From Undibacterium_A arcticum (GTDB taxonomy: Bacteria; Pseudomonadota; Gammaproteobacteria; Burkholderiales; Burkholderiaceae_D), in assembly GCF_042660705.1 (NCBI RefSeq), contig NZ_JBHSUQ010000002.1: a DNA stretch of 64,000 nucleotides; one strand, written 5' to 3'. Shown here piece by piece: positions 18,507 to 27,605 of this stretch. The first letter of the stretch is position 1; every line of letters starts with the position of its first letter. The position numbers were made by a program, and so were the translations under genes. Under the pieces are notes generated by a model. It was not told the DNA's origin, searched no databases, and saw only the letters and a list, made by a program, of their open reading frames with translations.

Positions 18507-19922
18507 CAGAATATGCTCCGAGATACCCCGTCCAGGGCGGGGAGGACAGGAGCCGACCGCGAAGCGTTCGTAGCCCTTGTCTTTGGTTTGAAATTGGGTG
18601 GTCTGCCAGACATAGCCATAACCGTCGGCGCGCTGAACGATGCGACAATGCTTGTGCGAGATGCCCTGCACGGTCGCGGCGCCCGCAATGCCGGTCTGGA
18701 TGTTGAAGTTGCCCGTCATGCGAATTGCCACACGACCCTTGTAGACGCCTGTTTTTTTACCTTTTGTCACGTCCGCCACCACCATGTCACCGGTGCGAAA
18801 ACCAAAAGACGTTTTCTTGTTTGTCAAGTAGGCGCGCGGAAAGCCAAACTTGTCGAGTCGCGTCTTGCAGCGTGAACCGCGCCCTGTGCAGTTGACGCAC
18901 AAGGTCGGAGTGTTCGCGCCGCGCACGTCGCCGACGACACCGACGCAGGCCGCGTCCAGCGCGTGGGTTTTGATAATGCCGAGCTGCGATCGGTTCCACT
19001 TGGTCTGTCCGCCGGTGCCGGTTTGCACCGGAAGGCCGGTCTTTTGCAGTGCGGTGAACAACGCCCAGCGCGTGGCGTTGACGGCCGCAGCGTCGCGCAG
19101 CGGCGCTTTGGCTTGCTTCCGGATGCGCGCTAGCCGTATTGGGTCTTTCGCGAGGAATTCGGTGATGTCGCGTGCGCCTTTCTTTGTGTTGCAGGGTTCG
19201 CACGCCAGCGTCAGGTTGCTGACGCGATTCGAGCCGCCCTTCGCCTTCGGGTGAATGTGCTCCATCTGCAGCGCAACGCCTTTGGCGTCGCAGTAGGCGC
19301 AGGTCCGGTGGAACTTCTCGAGCAGGTACTCACGCACTTCGTAGCCAGCCAGCGTACCTTGCTGATACTCAACGCCGGCGATTTCCGGGTTGAGCATCTT
19401 CTGCATGTCGAAGCGCACCAGCTCCTGCACCAGGTGCGTTATGGGGGCCAGACGACAGAGCCGTTCGACCCACGCTATGGTCGTGTCGACCCGGTGCTGC
19501 AGCGAGGGTGCGAGCCAGCCTTTCGGTTTGGTGCGGTTGTGAAAGCGCGGTGCGCGGTAGCACAAATTGCCGCGACGCCGGCGACGCATCGCTGCACGAG
19601 CATGCAGCGCGTCTTTGATGGCGTGGCCGCGGTGCACCAGTCCCATCAAAAACGTAATGTGCATGACCGGTTCAATGACGTCATCGGCGTCCATCACGTC
19701 GGCAGTGCGAGAAATGGCGATGCCGGTGGTCTTGCTGCCCGGGTCGAGCGACAGGCGCAGCGGTTGGAGTGCTGCATCTTCGATGAAACGGTCGACGAGC
19801 CGGAGGCAGAACGGGAACAGCCGGTGGACGCGAGCACGGCCGGACGCGAGCAGCTTGCGCGCCCGCTTCGGTGTGCACGGCATCAACGGCCGGCCTTTCT
19901 TGTCCAGTACAAATACTGCCAC
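18506..19922 (-). CDS. iscB: IscB RNA-guided nuclease, frame break near 18555-18562
   Basis: About 470 aa. Motifs: N-terminal PLMP segment (residues 12-15), RuvC-I LSLDPGSKT (D60), Arg-rich bridge helix RAAMRRRRRGN (109-119), RuvC-II VQELVRFD (E167), HNH with zinc pairs C208/C211 and C241/C244 around MEHIHPKAKGGSNRVSN (H222, N236), and RuvC-III THALDAA (H320, D323). All catalytic residues are present. The frame reads without a stop into the adhesin gene, but removing one G near 18557 yields the usual IscB ending VLPALDGVSRSIF and a TGA that overlaps the adhesin ATG (TGATG). No tnpA is nearby. It cuts DNA matched by its omega-RNA guide. Confidence 0.92.
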
Positions 19923-20302
19923 GTCGATTCCCTTGTTTCTTTTTCTTGCGTACCGCAGATACCCTGCGGCAGGTTGCGCTTACGCGCCTTGTGTCGGAGG
20001 CCGTCGATAACTTGACGGTCTCGCTATCCTTGGGAATGTTGCAAGCCGGCTTCGGCAGCGATGATTTGCTGCCTGTTGCGGTCCGTTTCGTGCGTACCCT
20101 ATAGCTTGTCTGCTACCGCAACTTCGAGTGATGGGCTTTCGCCCATCTATCCGGGACTGGATAAAGCATCCCGGCGTCGGTCTTGTACCTACTTGCAACG
20201 GAGTTCTTGTCGGCTTACGCCGGCAGAACGAACCCGGGTCAACTCGAACTATCGGGGCTTGTGCCTTTCAAGCTCCGTCCTTTAGGACGGGGTGGTTGAC
20301 GA
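19923..20302 (-). ncRNA. Omega-RNA scaffold of IscB
   Basis: 380 bases directly upstream of iscB on the same strand with no other gene. From the 5' end it shows the hairpin CCGTCCTAAAGGACGG, the GCTTGAAAGGCACAAGC pseudoknot-type element, and several further stem pairs (for example GATGGGCGAAAGCCCATC). This order matches known omega-RNAs. The guide would be the roughly 16-20 bases 5' of the scaffold, so it overlaps the last codons and stop of the minor pilin gene (about 20293-20318). Exact ends are inferred. Confidence 0.8.
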
Positions 20303-20830
20303 TTAGGCCATCAAAATAATTGTGAGAACCGCACCGGTCCGAGAAGCATTGCTGCCGATACGAGTAACCAGCGTGTCAAGCACCGCCACCGCGGCTATAT
20401 CAGCGATTCCAGCTGTTGTCTGAATGCTGATCCTCACGTTGGTGCCGTCATTGGTATAGCTCCAGGCAGAAAAGCCGCCAGGGACCGAGGGCAAAGTCAT
20501 TCCTCCCACCCCAGTCCAGAGATTATTCGGCGCCGGTTGCCCTGGGCACACGAGGTCAGATACCAATCCTGTGCCAGCGGTCGCTGGAAATCGAGCGTGG
20601 AAGCCCGTACCGTTATTCCCGGAAGGGTAGGCGATGCCGCAACCGATGACACGGCTGCGAATCAATTTAGATTGATCCAGCAACGTGTTTCTGGTTTCGA
20701 AGTTCCATTGTTGCTGTCCGCCGCTCCGCGACATCTTGGCTGCGACCAGTGCGACCATAGACAGCATTGCGATTACCATCAACACATATCCGATGAACCC
20801 GCCTTGTCGATATTTCTTCACATTGACCAT
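20303..20830 (-). CDS. Minor pilin-like protein (locus A)
   Basis: 175 aa. The N-terminus is a short basic leader ending QGGF (cleavage expected after GG, residue 11), followed by a hydrophobic helix (IGYVLMVIAMLSMVALVAA), as in type IV prepilins. The usual Glu at mature position 5 is absent. The globular part has single cysteines at about 64 and 94 that could pair. It is immediately upstream of the IscB omega-RNA, which begins at its stop codon. It is probably a minor pilin of pilus A. Confidence 0.65.
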   Translation of the reverse strand: MVNVKKYRQGGFIGYVLMVIAMLSMVALVAAKMSRSGGQQQWNFETRNTLLDQSKLIRSRVIGCGIAYPSGNNGTGFHARFPATAGTGLVSDLVCPGQPAPNNLWTGVGGMTLPSVPGGFSAWSYTNDGTNVRISIQTTAGIADIAAVAVLDTLVTRIGSNASRTGAVLTIILMA

Positions 20831-20910
20831 CCAATCTTGTGCGGAGCGCAGAATGCATAAAAGCCACTACGCAGAAAAGATTCCGCGCAATGGCTTCGGC
20901 ATCCAGGAAA

Positions 20911-21540
20911 TTAAATTTCTTGCATTGCCTTGTAGTAGACGTAGGCGCCGTCCGAAGTGCCTACGCAGCCTTCGCTACGACCCGACTTGCCGCCAGTGCC
21001 ATCAGCAATCGCTGCCGGTGCGGTCGTCCATTGCGCAGTCGAGCCTGTGGTCGCGGCAGGCGTCGCCGTTGCGGCGTCGTTATACAAAGTCTTGTTGATT
21101 TGCTGGCAGACCGCCAAAGTCAGGTTGCCCACGGTAAGGACGTTGTCAGCAGCGGTTGTACCGACACCGAGCAGAGTCACCAGCTTGCTGTATGTAAATG
21201 CGGCCGTACCGGTCGTGACCGCCGCAGCAGGCGGCACTTGCAGGATGGCATAGCCAGCAGCTGGGTCGAACAGCCCGGTGGCGGCCGTCGTATCAAAAGT
21301 AATTTGAGAGCCAGTCACGGTGCCACTGACAAGCAGACGATCATACCCGGCCTTGAAGTCCGCAGCCTGCTTCAAAATTACCGATGCGTTGGTTTTCGCG
21401 CCCTGATCACCCACGCCGGAAGCGCTGCTGCGGCTCATGTACGCGATAGCGCCCATCACAATCGCAATCAACGCAATCGCCAAAAAGATCACGCCGACGA
21501 AACCTCCCTGCTTATTTTTAGTCATTTTGAAACGCTGCAT
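20911..21540 (-). CDS. Pilin-like protein, candidate major pilin of locus A
   Basis: 209 aa with leader MQRFKMTKNKQGG, then FVGVIFLAIALIAIVMGAIA, a type IV pilin-like N-terminal helix without Glu5. The mature part is Ala/Thr/Gly-rich with two cysteines near residues 140 and 190. AAGGGG precedes the ATG. It pairs with the next gene, which has the same QGGF leader style. No canonical major pilin exists elsewhere in locus A, so this is the best candidate subunit; that is inference. Confidence 0.6.
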   Translation of the reverse strand: MQRFKMTKNKQGGFVGVIFLAIALIAIVMGAIAYMSRSSASGVGDQGAKTNASVILKQAADFKAGYDRLLVSGTVTGSQITFDTTAATGLFDPAAGYAILQVPPAAAVTTGTAAFTYSKLVTLLGVGTTAADNVLTVGNLTLAVCQQINKTLYNDAATATPAATTGSTAQWTTAPAAIADGTGGKSGRSEGCVGTSDGAYVYYKAMQEI

Positions 21541-21617
21541 CTTGAACCCCTTTTAAAAAATTATCGAATTATCAATTTATTTGCTAATCACACATGCCGA
21601 GAATATCGCTGCCTGAT

Positions 21618-22433
21618 TCACCCCTTTAGTTCAATCCTCGCTAATTTTCGTAACGATTGAACTTCGGCATCGATTTTTTGCATTACAAGGTAGTTACGAA
21701 TCTCTTCCTTGACAGTTTCCAAACCAGGTTTGGGCATTTCTTTGATTTCTTCCACCATCGCGACCAACACGCCTTCCCGAATCACCACTGGTTGCAAGAG
21801 ATCCCCGGCCTTCATCTTCTTCAGCACCTGCCCCAAGTTGTAAGGAACCTGCGCCACCGCAAGGAAATGCTCACCATCCTTTTTCAGGTACTGCATTTTT
21901 GCGACGGCGTCCTTGGTTTCCTTTGCGTCCTTAGGCCCGGATGCTTGTTCGTATAAGGCCTGAGCATCTTTGGCCTCGGTTGTGACGTAACCTTTGATCT
22001 TCAGCAGGCGGAATTGGTCTGCATTGACATTTTTGTCGTAGAAGGTCGCGATATCCTTGTCCGTGACCTCGGCTCGTAACGCAACAGTGCGCTTGGTCGT
22101 ATAGATCTGCGCGAGAATGTCGTTCTTCGCATCGTCGATGGCCTGTTGTGCCTCCGTGGCATACGTCTTCTCGGCGGCCTGCGCCAAAACGGTTTGCGTG
22201 ATGCGACGATCCAGTGCGACAGATCGATCCAAACCGGTTTGCAGAAGAGGCAACATGTCCGCCTCCGCGATGACTTGACCGTTCACTGTGGCGAGAACAT
22301 TGCCTTTGCCAGCTGACCGTCCCGCCGAATGGTTCGATCCGTTGACGTAAGAAGGCCCGTAGATTGCGGCGACCGCGCCGGCAACGACCAGAATCAGAAC
22401 AGAAGCCAGGAGTACTTGTTTTGCAGCTTTCAT
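21618..22433 (-). CDS. PpiC/SurA-like peptidyl-prolyl isomerase, membrane-anchored
   Basis: 271 aa. N-terminal anchor VLLASVLILVVAGAVAAIYG, then a SurA-like N-domain (VLATVNGQVIAEADMLPLL) and a parvulin-like stretch (YNLGQVLKKMKAGDLLQPVV, VLVAMVEEIKEM). It would act in the periplasm as a chaperone for secreted pilins or for the long adhesin encoded downstream. The linking gene order supports a pilus-assembly role. Type IV pilus loci do not usually carry one. Confidence 0.7.
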   Translation of the reverse strand: MKAAKQVLLASVLILVVAGAVAAIYGPSYVNGSNHSAGRSAGKGNVLATVNGQVIAEADMLPLLQTGLDRSVALDRRITQTVLAQAAEKTYATEAQQAIDDAKNDILAQIYTTKRTVALRAEVTDKDIATFYDKNVNADQFRLLKIKGYVTTEAKDAQALYEQASGPKDAKETKDAVAKMQYLKKDGEHFLAVAQVPYNLGQVLKKMKAGDLLQPVVIREGVLVAMVEEIKEMPKPGLETVKEEIRNYLVMQKIDAEVQSLRKLARIELKG

Positions 22434-22465
22434 GGTGAGTCCCAAACAGAATTAGTGGATGGTGA

Positions 22466-22951
22466 TTAATTCACGATGACTTCTTGCGTATACGCCGTCA
22501 GTTCAGCTGACGCAGCGCGGTTGTCTTCGCATTTTTTCAGGCAAATCCGCTCGGCGGTCCAGATCAGCCCGGGCCGATAGGACTGCAGGGTCGACAATAG
22601 AAAGACCCATTCGGGCATCTGCTCCGGATCGGCAACAGACACAACGATGGAATCCTTGTTAATCCCAAGTTGAACCCGCACGGCTGGATTGCCGCGTGAC
22701 AGCAGGTTGACGACTTCGGCGTAACCGGCGGCGTCCATATTTCGCTTGTTCATCTTGGGAGGCTGGTTCTTGGTGATGGCGTTGGCCGCCGATTGCGCTC
22801 CCGTGGAAATGACCTTGTTGATTTGCGTGGTGGCAAACCATATCGATAGTGCCGATAGCAACAAGGCCGTAGGGGCCACCAGGCTGATGTATCGACCCGC
22901 CTTCAAAAAAGGCCCGCCCATGCCGCCGAGCTTCGCGAGTGTGCCGCTCAT
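22466..22951 (-). CDS. GspM/PilO-like inner-membrane assembly protein (locus A)
   Basis: 161 aa from the ATG at 22951, overlapping the previous stop (22948). One membrane segment (LVAPTALLLSALSIWFA, about residues 20-37), then a small periplasmic domain with VRVQLGINKDSIVVSVADPEQM. Size, topology and position after the GspL-like gene suggest the GspM/PilO component of the inner-membrane platform. Sequence similarity is not obvious by eye. Confidence 0.5.
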   Translation of the reverse strand: MSGTLAKLGGMGGPFLKAGRYISLVAPTALLLSALSIWFATTQINKVISTGAQSAANAITKNQPPKMNKRNMDAAGYAEVVNLLSRGNPAVRVQLGINKDSIVVSVADPEQMPEWVFLLSTLQSYRPGLIWTAERICLKKCEDNRAASAELTAYTQEVIVN

Positions 22952-23797
22952 TTTTTTTCTACCTTGATGATGTTGTTCGTCAAATCGCGATCGGCGACCG
23001 CCTCTCTTCCAAGAGCGGCGATGAAGTCCTGCGTCACCCAATCAGGCAAGGAAACGACGAATTTCTCCTTGTCGCCGGCCAGCTCATAGGAATTAATCCA
23101 GCCACCGGCTCGAACCACTGTGGCCGATATCTTCTGGATCTGTGCCAGCTGCTTCGAAAGCGGGGAGCTATGCTCGATCTTCGCAACCAGCAAGCCAAGC
23201 TCGCTCGCGTATTGGTCGTTGGTGCTTTTCAGCGATGTCGTAAAGGCTGCCGATGCCACATTTGCGATCAGACCCAGGCCCAGTGCAGCCACCGTGACGA
23301 CCGTGCTCCACTTGATGACCTTGCCGGAAAATGCGTCGGCCAGATGGCGATGCCGTTCTGTAATCGACAGCATCGGCACCGGCGTGAACTGCTCCGCCAT
23401 ATACACCGGCAAGTCGAGGTCAGCGATGGCGCTGGCAACGGCATCCACGTTGTTCACCAGCAAGCGGAATTTCTCGCCATCCTGGATGACCGCAACCGAT
23501 ACCGAGCCCTTCGATAGCAGGTATACGCCATCGCCCTGATGCTCAGGATTATTCGGAAATGCCGCAGCTAACGGCGTCTCAAATGACGGAACCGACGCGA
23601 ACGCGCTCGATATAGAGGCGAAGTAATACACGTACAGTCCATCCTGGCTGACCGATGTTAACAAGTGAAGATTGTCGGTACCCAATAAATCCCGGGCAAT
23701 GTAAAAAAATGGTGAGCTCGATGTCACGCTCATGATTCGGGACCCGCCCGGCAATCATGCCGGAATGAATCTGTTCAAAGTTGGCGGTGCTAAGCAT
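22948..23797 (-). CDS. GspL-like assembly protein (locus A), frame break at 23703-23709
   Basis: About 283 aa from an ATG at 23797 that overlaps the upstream stop (TAATG). The first frame (MLSTANFEQIHSGMIAGRVP) runs into a seven-T run; with six T it joins FYIARDLLGTDNLHLLT. It has an N-terminal cytoplasmic part with VAVIQDGEKFRLLVNNVDAV, one membrane segment (TVVTVAALGLGLIANVASAA) and a periplasmic tail. This is the layout of GspL/PilN-type platform proteins that couple the ATPase to the pilus. An alternative start at 23727 avoids the shift but loses the coupling. Confidence 0.55.
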
Positions 23798-25048
23798 TAT
23801 TGACCTTTTAATCCGGACATCATCGATTCGTTCTGAATCCAGAGAACATAGAGCGAGACGCAAACCGACAGCATCGTGTATGCCGCCATCGCAAAAAACA
23901 GCATGATTCCAAAGCGTTTAGCCGACTTCTTGGCCATTTCGTCGCTACGCGTCGCGATAACGAAAAATGAATCGGCCAACTGCTTGCTATTGGTGTGGGC
24001 CGATACCAGCAGCTGATTGGAGTTGTCCAACAGCGGCTGTTTCAAAGTCGCAGCGACAGATTCTCCATTTTCGGCGCGCTTTTGCGCTTCCGACCAGTAC
24101 GACATGACGCCAGGCACGCGGGTGCTTTTGCCGGCGATCGTCATGGCTACCGCAAGATGAACTCCCCCCCTTAAGCAACGATGCTGCCACCCGGAAACTG
24201 CTGGCCACCGCACCGTGCTGGATGGCCAAGCCAAACGCAGGTATCTTTTGAACTTGGTCATCGACCCATTTGCGGAACGATTTGTCCTTGTCAAAATAGG
24301 AATACGTTCCGAGAATCGCCAGAAAGAACACCCCGACAGTCGCCCAGATCATGATGTCGTTCGACAGAAACGCATACTTGATCGCTGTTTTAAGTTCTTC
24401 CAGCTTCTCAGGCGCGAGGTTTTCTGGAATGTTCTTGGTCATACTCGGCAACATTCCATACCGATTGCCTAGCAATGAACTGACTGCCATGAACACTTCT
24501 ATCGCGGCAAAGGTCCCCATCCCGATCATCAGCTTTGCTGTCGTTGCGCTTGACTGGAGGTGTTCTACGGCGGTGTTGATTGCCTCGGACAGCGTGCCGG
24601 TACGTTCACCAGCCTCCAGAATGGCCAAGGTACTTTCATCGAATGCGTTCAGTGCCTCAATAGCCTCCATGAAACTACCGCCGCGCTTGATGATCGCCAG
24701 TGCCGGGTTCAGCTGTGTTCGCACACTGCTGGTGTCCGATTCGATCACTGCTTCCAATGCCTTTGCGGCCGACATCGCGGAACAGTTGAAGTAAATTGCG
24801 CGCAAGAACTGCTCTTTATAGGCGCCGGTGATTTTAGAAAACAACCGGCTCCGCGGCTTCATCAGCTGGAAATTTACAGGTGTGCCGCCAAGCTCAATAA
24901 TCTGGCCGACAATTGCGTTTTCGCTCTCGCCAACCATCATGGCCCGGTGATGGAACTGCCCACGATGAACCCGGTCCTCTGTGGCCGACAAATCACTGCG
25001 GTACGGCAGGATATAGTGGACTTTGTAGCTACGCAGTTGGCTAAACAT
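23797..25048 (-). CDS. pilR: PilR/GspF-type inner-membrane platform protein (locus A), frame break at 24164-24170
   Basis: About 417 aa. GspF-type repeats (FLRAIYFNCSAMSAAKALEA, FDESTLAILEAGERTGTL and a second copy near the C-terminus) and membrane segments around LMIGMGTFAAIEVFMAVSSL, IMIWATVGVFFLAILG and GIMLFFAMAAYTMLSV. The frame breaks in a seven-G run; with six G it reads LLKGGVHLAVAMTIAGKST. The ATG overlaps the stop of the ATPase gene (TGATG). It anchors the assembly ATPase and drives pilin polymerisation. Confidence 0.85.
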
Positions 25049-26784
25049 CAGATGAACTCCTCATTCACCTGGCGCACAGCCGTGTCCAAGTCGATCACAC
25101 CAGCCTCGGCAAGCCGGCCGAGCGTATCCTGACGCCGTTTGAGCGTCACGCCTTGCATGTCCTGCACATCGGCAAAGCTGCTACTGCCTTCGCTTATTTT
25201 TTTGGCAATATCGCGACGATAGTTCTCATCGATTGGGATCACCATCGTTTCATGTGCCGCAGCACGACCGTAATACCCGGTGTCGCGGCAACGCAGGCAA
25301 CCTTTTTTCCGTTTAAGGTTGGCCCCCAGGGAGATGGGGACGATGCTTGCTCTGGCAACGGACAAGGCCGCCTCAACATCGGAGTGTGGCTCGGCGCAGG
25401 AACACAACCGCGGCACCAATTTCTGATTGACCACGACGCGCAGTGTGTTGGCCAACATGGACAATGCCTTGCTGCTGGACTCGCCTTCAACAAAAGACAT
25501 GACGCGTTGGAATGTTTGAACCACATTGTCGGCGTGGATGGAAGCCAAAACTAGATGGCCAGACTGGGCAAACTGCAGTGCAGCGCCCATCGTATCGGCG
25601 TCGCGAATTTCGCCCAGGATGATGACATCAGGATCCTGCCGCAGCATCGACCGTTCAACATCCATCGATTGCTCGTTGAGCAATTGATTCAGCTGAATTT
25701 GGCGCATGAAGCTGACAACATACTCAACTGGGTCCTCCACTGTGATGATGTTGATGGCGTCACGCGGGAATTGCTGACTCAAGGCATACAACGAAGTAGT
25801 TTTGCCAGATCCGGTTGGGCCGGAAAATATCACCAACCCTCCGCGTTTGCCGTTGACCGTGGCAATTTTGCGGAACATCTCCGTCATATCGGGTTGATTG
25901 GGAAACAAGGCATCCAGCCCGAGCAGGGATTCTGGATCGAGCACGCGCAATGTCATGGTTTCGCCGCCCACGACCGGCTGAGTCGCTACACGAAAGTCGA
26001 TTTGCCTGCCATGATTTTCAATGCTGACACGGCCATCCTGCGAGCGACGATCGTCGGAGGCGTCCATACCTGCCTCGGTCTTGATCTTCGTGAAAATCGC
26101 AGCCATGATGCGTGCCGGAATCAGGTGCGATTGGATGATGCGGCCGTCAATGCGATGGCTGATCCATGCCTTAGGATCTGGCTGTTTGTCGATGTGAATA
26201 TCCGACGCACGCATGTTGACAGCATCGACTAGCATGGAATGAATAGCCTGTCGTAGCATGACGCCGTTGATTTCGGAAAGCTTCATCCGATCCAGCATCG
26301 CCTCAAACGTGTGCTCGGTATTTAAGACACCGGACAAGATGCTCGTGATCTCAGCGAGGTCGGTTGGTATGACTTTCACTTCCGCAGCAGGCACATAGCT
26401 CGATGCCCGGATTACCTCGATCTGCTTCGGTGTCAATGGTCTCGCCGACTTGATTTCCATGACGCCATTGTTGACCCGCAGTGGGAATACGAGATACCTC
26501 TTGCAGATCTGGACCGGCAGGAACAACTGGAACAAACTACTCTGGCCACCGGCTGAGTCCTGATCGATGACGCTTGAAATCTGCGCCTTGGAACAGAACC
26601 GGTTCATCACCAGAATCTGCTCAATGAAATATGCGCGACCAGATTCCAAATAGGCACGTTGCTGGCGAAGACAGATCTCCAGCTGCGCTTTTGTGACAAA
26701 GCCGGCCTCGATCAATGCACGACCAGTGGCCAGCGACTCATCATGGCCAGAGTGCATCTTTTTAGCAGTTTCGATATTCGACAT
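25048..26784 (-). CDS. pilQ: PilQ/GspE-type pilus assembly ATPase (locus A)
   Basis: 578 aa from the ATG at 26784. The N-domain resembles GspE/MshE-N (LATGRALIEAGFVTKAQLEI). The core has Walker A FSGPTGSGKTTS, the Asp box ITVEDPVEY, Walker B DPDVIILGEIRDADT and the His box HLVLASIHADN. A zinc module LCSC...CLRC lies near residues 485-515. It powers pilin extrusion for pilus A and is intact, unlike its neighbours. It is distinct from the second ATPase at 36264-38125, so the two pili have separate motors. Confidence 0.93.
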   Translation of the reverse strand: MSNIETAKKMHSGHDESLATGRALIEAGFVTKAQLEICLRQQRAYLESGRAYFIEQILVMNRFCSKAQISSVIDQDSAGGQSSLFQLFLPVQICKRYLVFPLRVNNGVMEIKSARPLTPKQIEVIRASSYVPAAEVKVIPTDLAEITSILSGVLNTEHTFEAMLDRMKLSEINGVMLRQAIHSMLVDAVNMRASDIHIDKQPDPKAWISHRIDGRIIQSHLIPARIMAAIFTKIKTEAGMDASDDRRSQDGRVSIENHGRQIDFRVATQPVVGGETMTLRVLDPESLLGLDALFPNQPDMTEMFRKIATVNGKRGGLVIFSGPTGSGKTTSLYALSQQFPRDAINIITVEDPVEYVVSFMRQIQLNQLLNEQSMDVERSMLRQDPDVIILGEIRDADTMGAALQFAQSGHLVLASIHADNVVQTFQRVMSFVEGESSSKALSMLANTLRVVVNQKLVPRLCSCAEPHSDVEAALSVARASIVPISLGANLKRKKGCLRCRDTGYYGRAAAHETMVIPIDENYRRDIAKKISEGSSSFADVQDMQGVTLKRRQDTLGRLAEAGVIDLDTAVRQVNEEFI

Positions 26785-26792
26785 TGCGACGC

Positions 26793-27605
26793 TCAATTGG
26801 TCGGGGGCGTGCTGACCATGGACGGGTTGGTCGACGGCTGCGCACTGGCGCCACCACCGTTGCGCGATTTGAGGTCTACCGAAATAAACTGCTTGTAGGC
26901 AGGATCGGACTTCTCAAGCACGATCGCTGGTGGAGCCGAAGCCGTCGAAGTTTCCACTTGCCCCAAAAAAGCGACTTGCCGTCGCGAATTCTTCTGCGAC
27001 GCGCCATCTTCGGTGTAGTAGATGCACACGCGGTTTGCGGTGACCTTTGGTATCAGCGTGATGGCGTCGCCCACAAAATCAATCGGCTCGCCATCGGTGA
27101 CGAACATGGTTTCGGTTTGAACAGCAGCTGCGGGCTTATTGATTTGCTGTGCGGCGTTGTACTGCTGCGGGGCCATTGCCATAGGGTTTTGCTGGGCGCC
27201 GACATTGACAGGCTGCGTGACAACGCCACGCCGAAGAATCGCCTGATTACCAACGATCGCCGACACATAGAACGTTGCCAGCTTGTCACGAACCTCGGCA
27301 AACGGCGTCTTGGCGTTGCCATTACTGCCATTCGCCTGAGGATAGGGAAGGTCCGACATTCCACGCGGCGCATAATTGGCCGGGAAGGGTGCAGGCACAT
27401 CCTTGCCATCGGTCGCCTGTGTCGCCGGCTTGGCGCGACCTTGGGGCTGAATCAGCGGATTGGGGATTTGCATCTGCGCAAAGCTTGGGGATGATGCAAG
27501 TGTCAGGACCGCAAGCGACAACAGCGTAGGCGTAATTTTGTTCAAGATGGTATTCCGTTCGGTGTTGATGGCATCAATTGGCGGTCTTGGTTTTTGCCGA
27601 CGCAA
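26793..27605 (-). CDS. Periplasmic PilP-like protein (locus A)
   Basis: Up to 270 aa. The only in-frame ATG (27605) overlaps the secretin gene by 31 bases and leaves a 20-residue basic N-region before the signal core TLLSLAVLTLASSPSFA. A TTG at 27545 is an alternative start. The mature part has a proline/glutamine-rich linker and a beta-rich block (DFVGDAITLIPKVTANRVCI). Position between secretin and ATPase fits PilP-type proteins that link secretin and inner platform. Family not certain. Confidence 0.55.
   Translation of the reverse strand: MRRQKPRPPIDAINTERNTILNKITPTLLSLAVLTLASSPSFAQMQIPNPLIQPQGRAKPATQATDGKDVPAPFPANYAPRGMSDLPYPQANGSNGNAKTPFAEVRDKLATFYVSAIVGNQAILRRGVVTQPVNVGAQQNPMAMAPQQYNAAQQINKPAAAVQTETMFVTDGEPIDFVGDAITLIPKVTANRVCIYYTEDGASQKNSRRQVAFLGQVETSTASAPPAIVLEKSDPAYKQFISVDLKSRNGGGASAQPSTNPSMVSTPPTN

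Noticed and set aside
16215..19922. Apparent 1235-residue IscB-adhesin fusion protein
   Set aside because: The normal IscB C-terminus and a stop overlapping the adhesin ATG appear one frame over, and the adhesin has its own Shine-Dalgarno, so the fusion is best explained by a one-base error.
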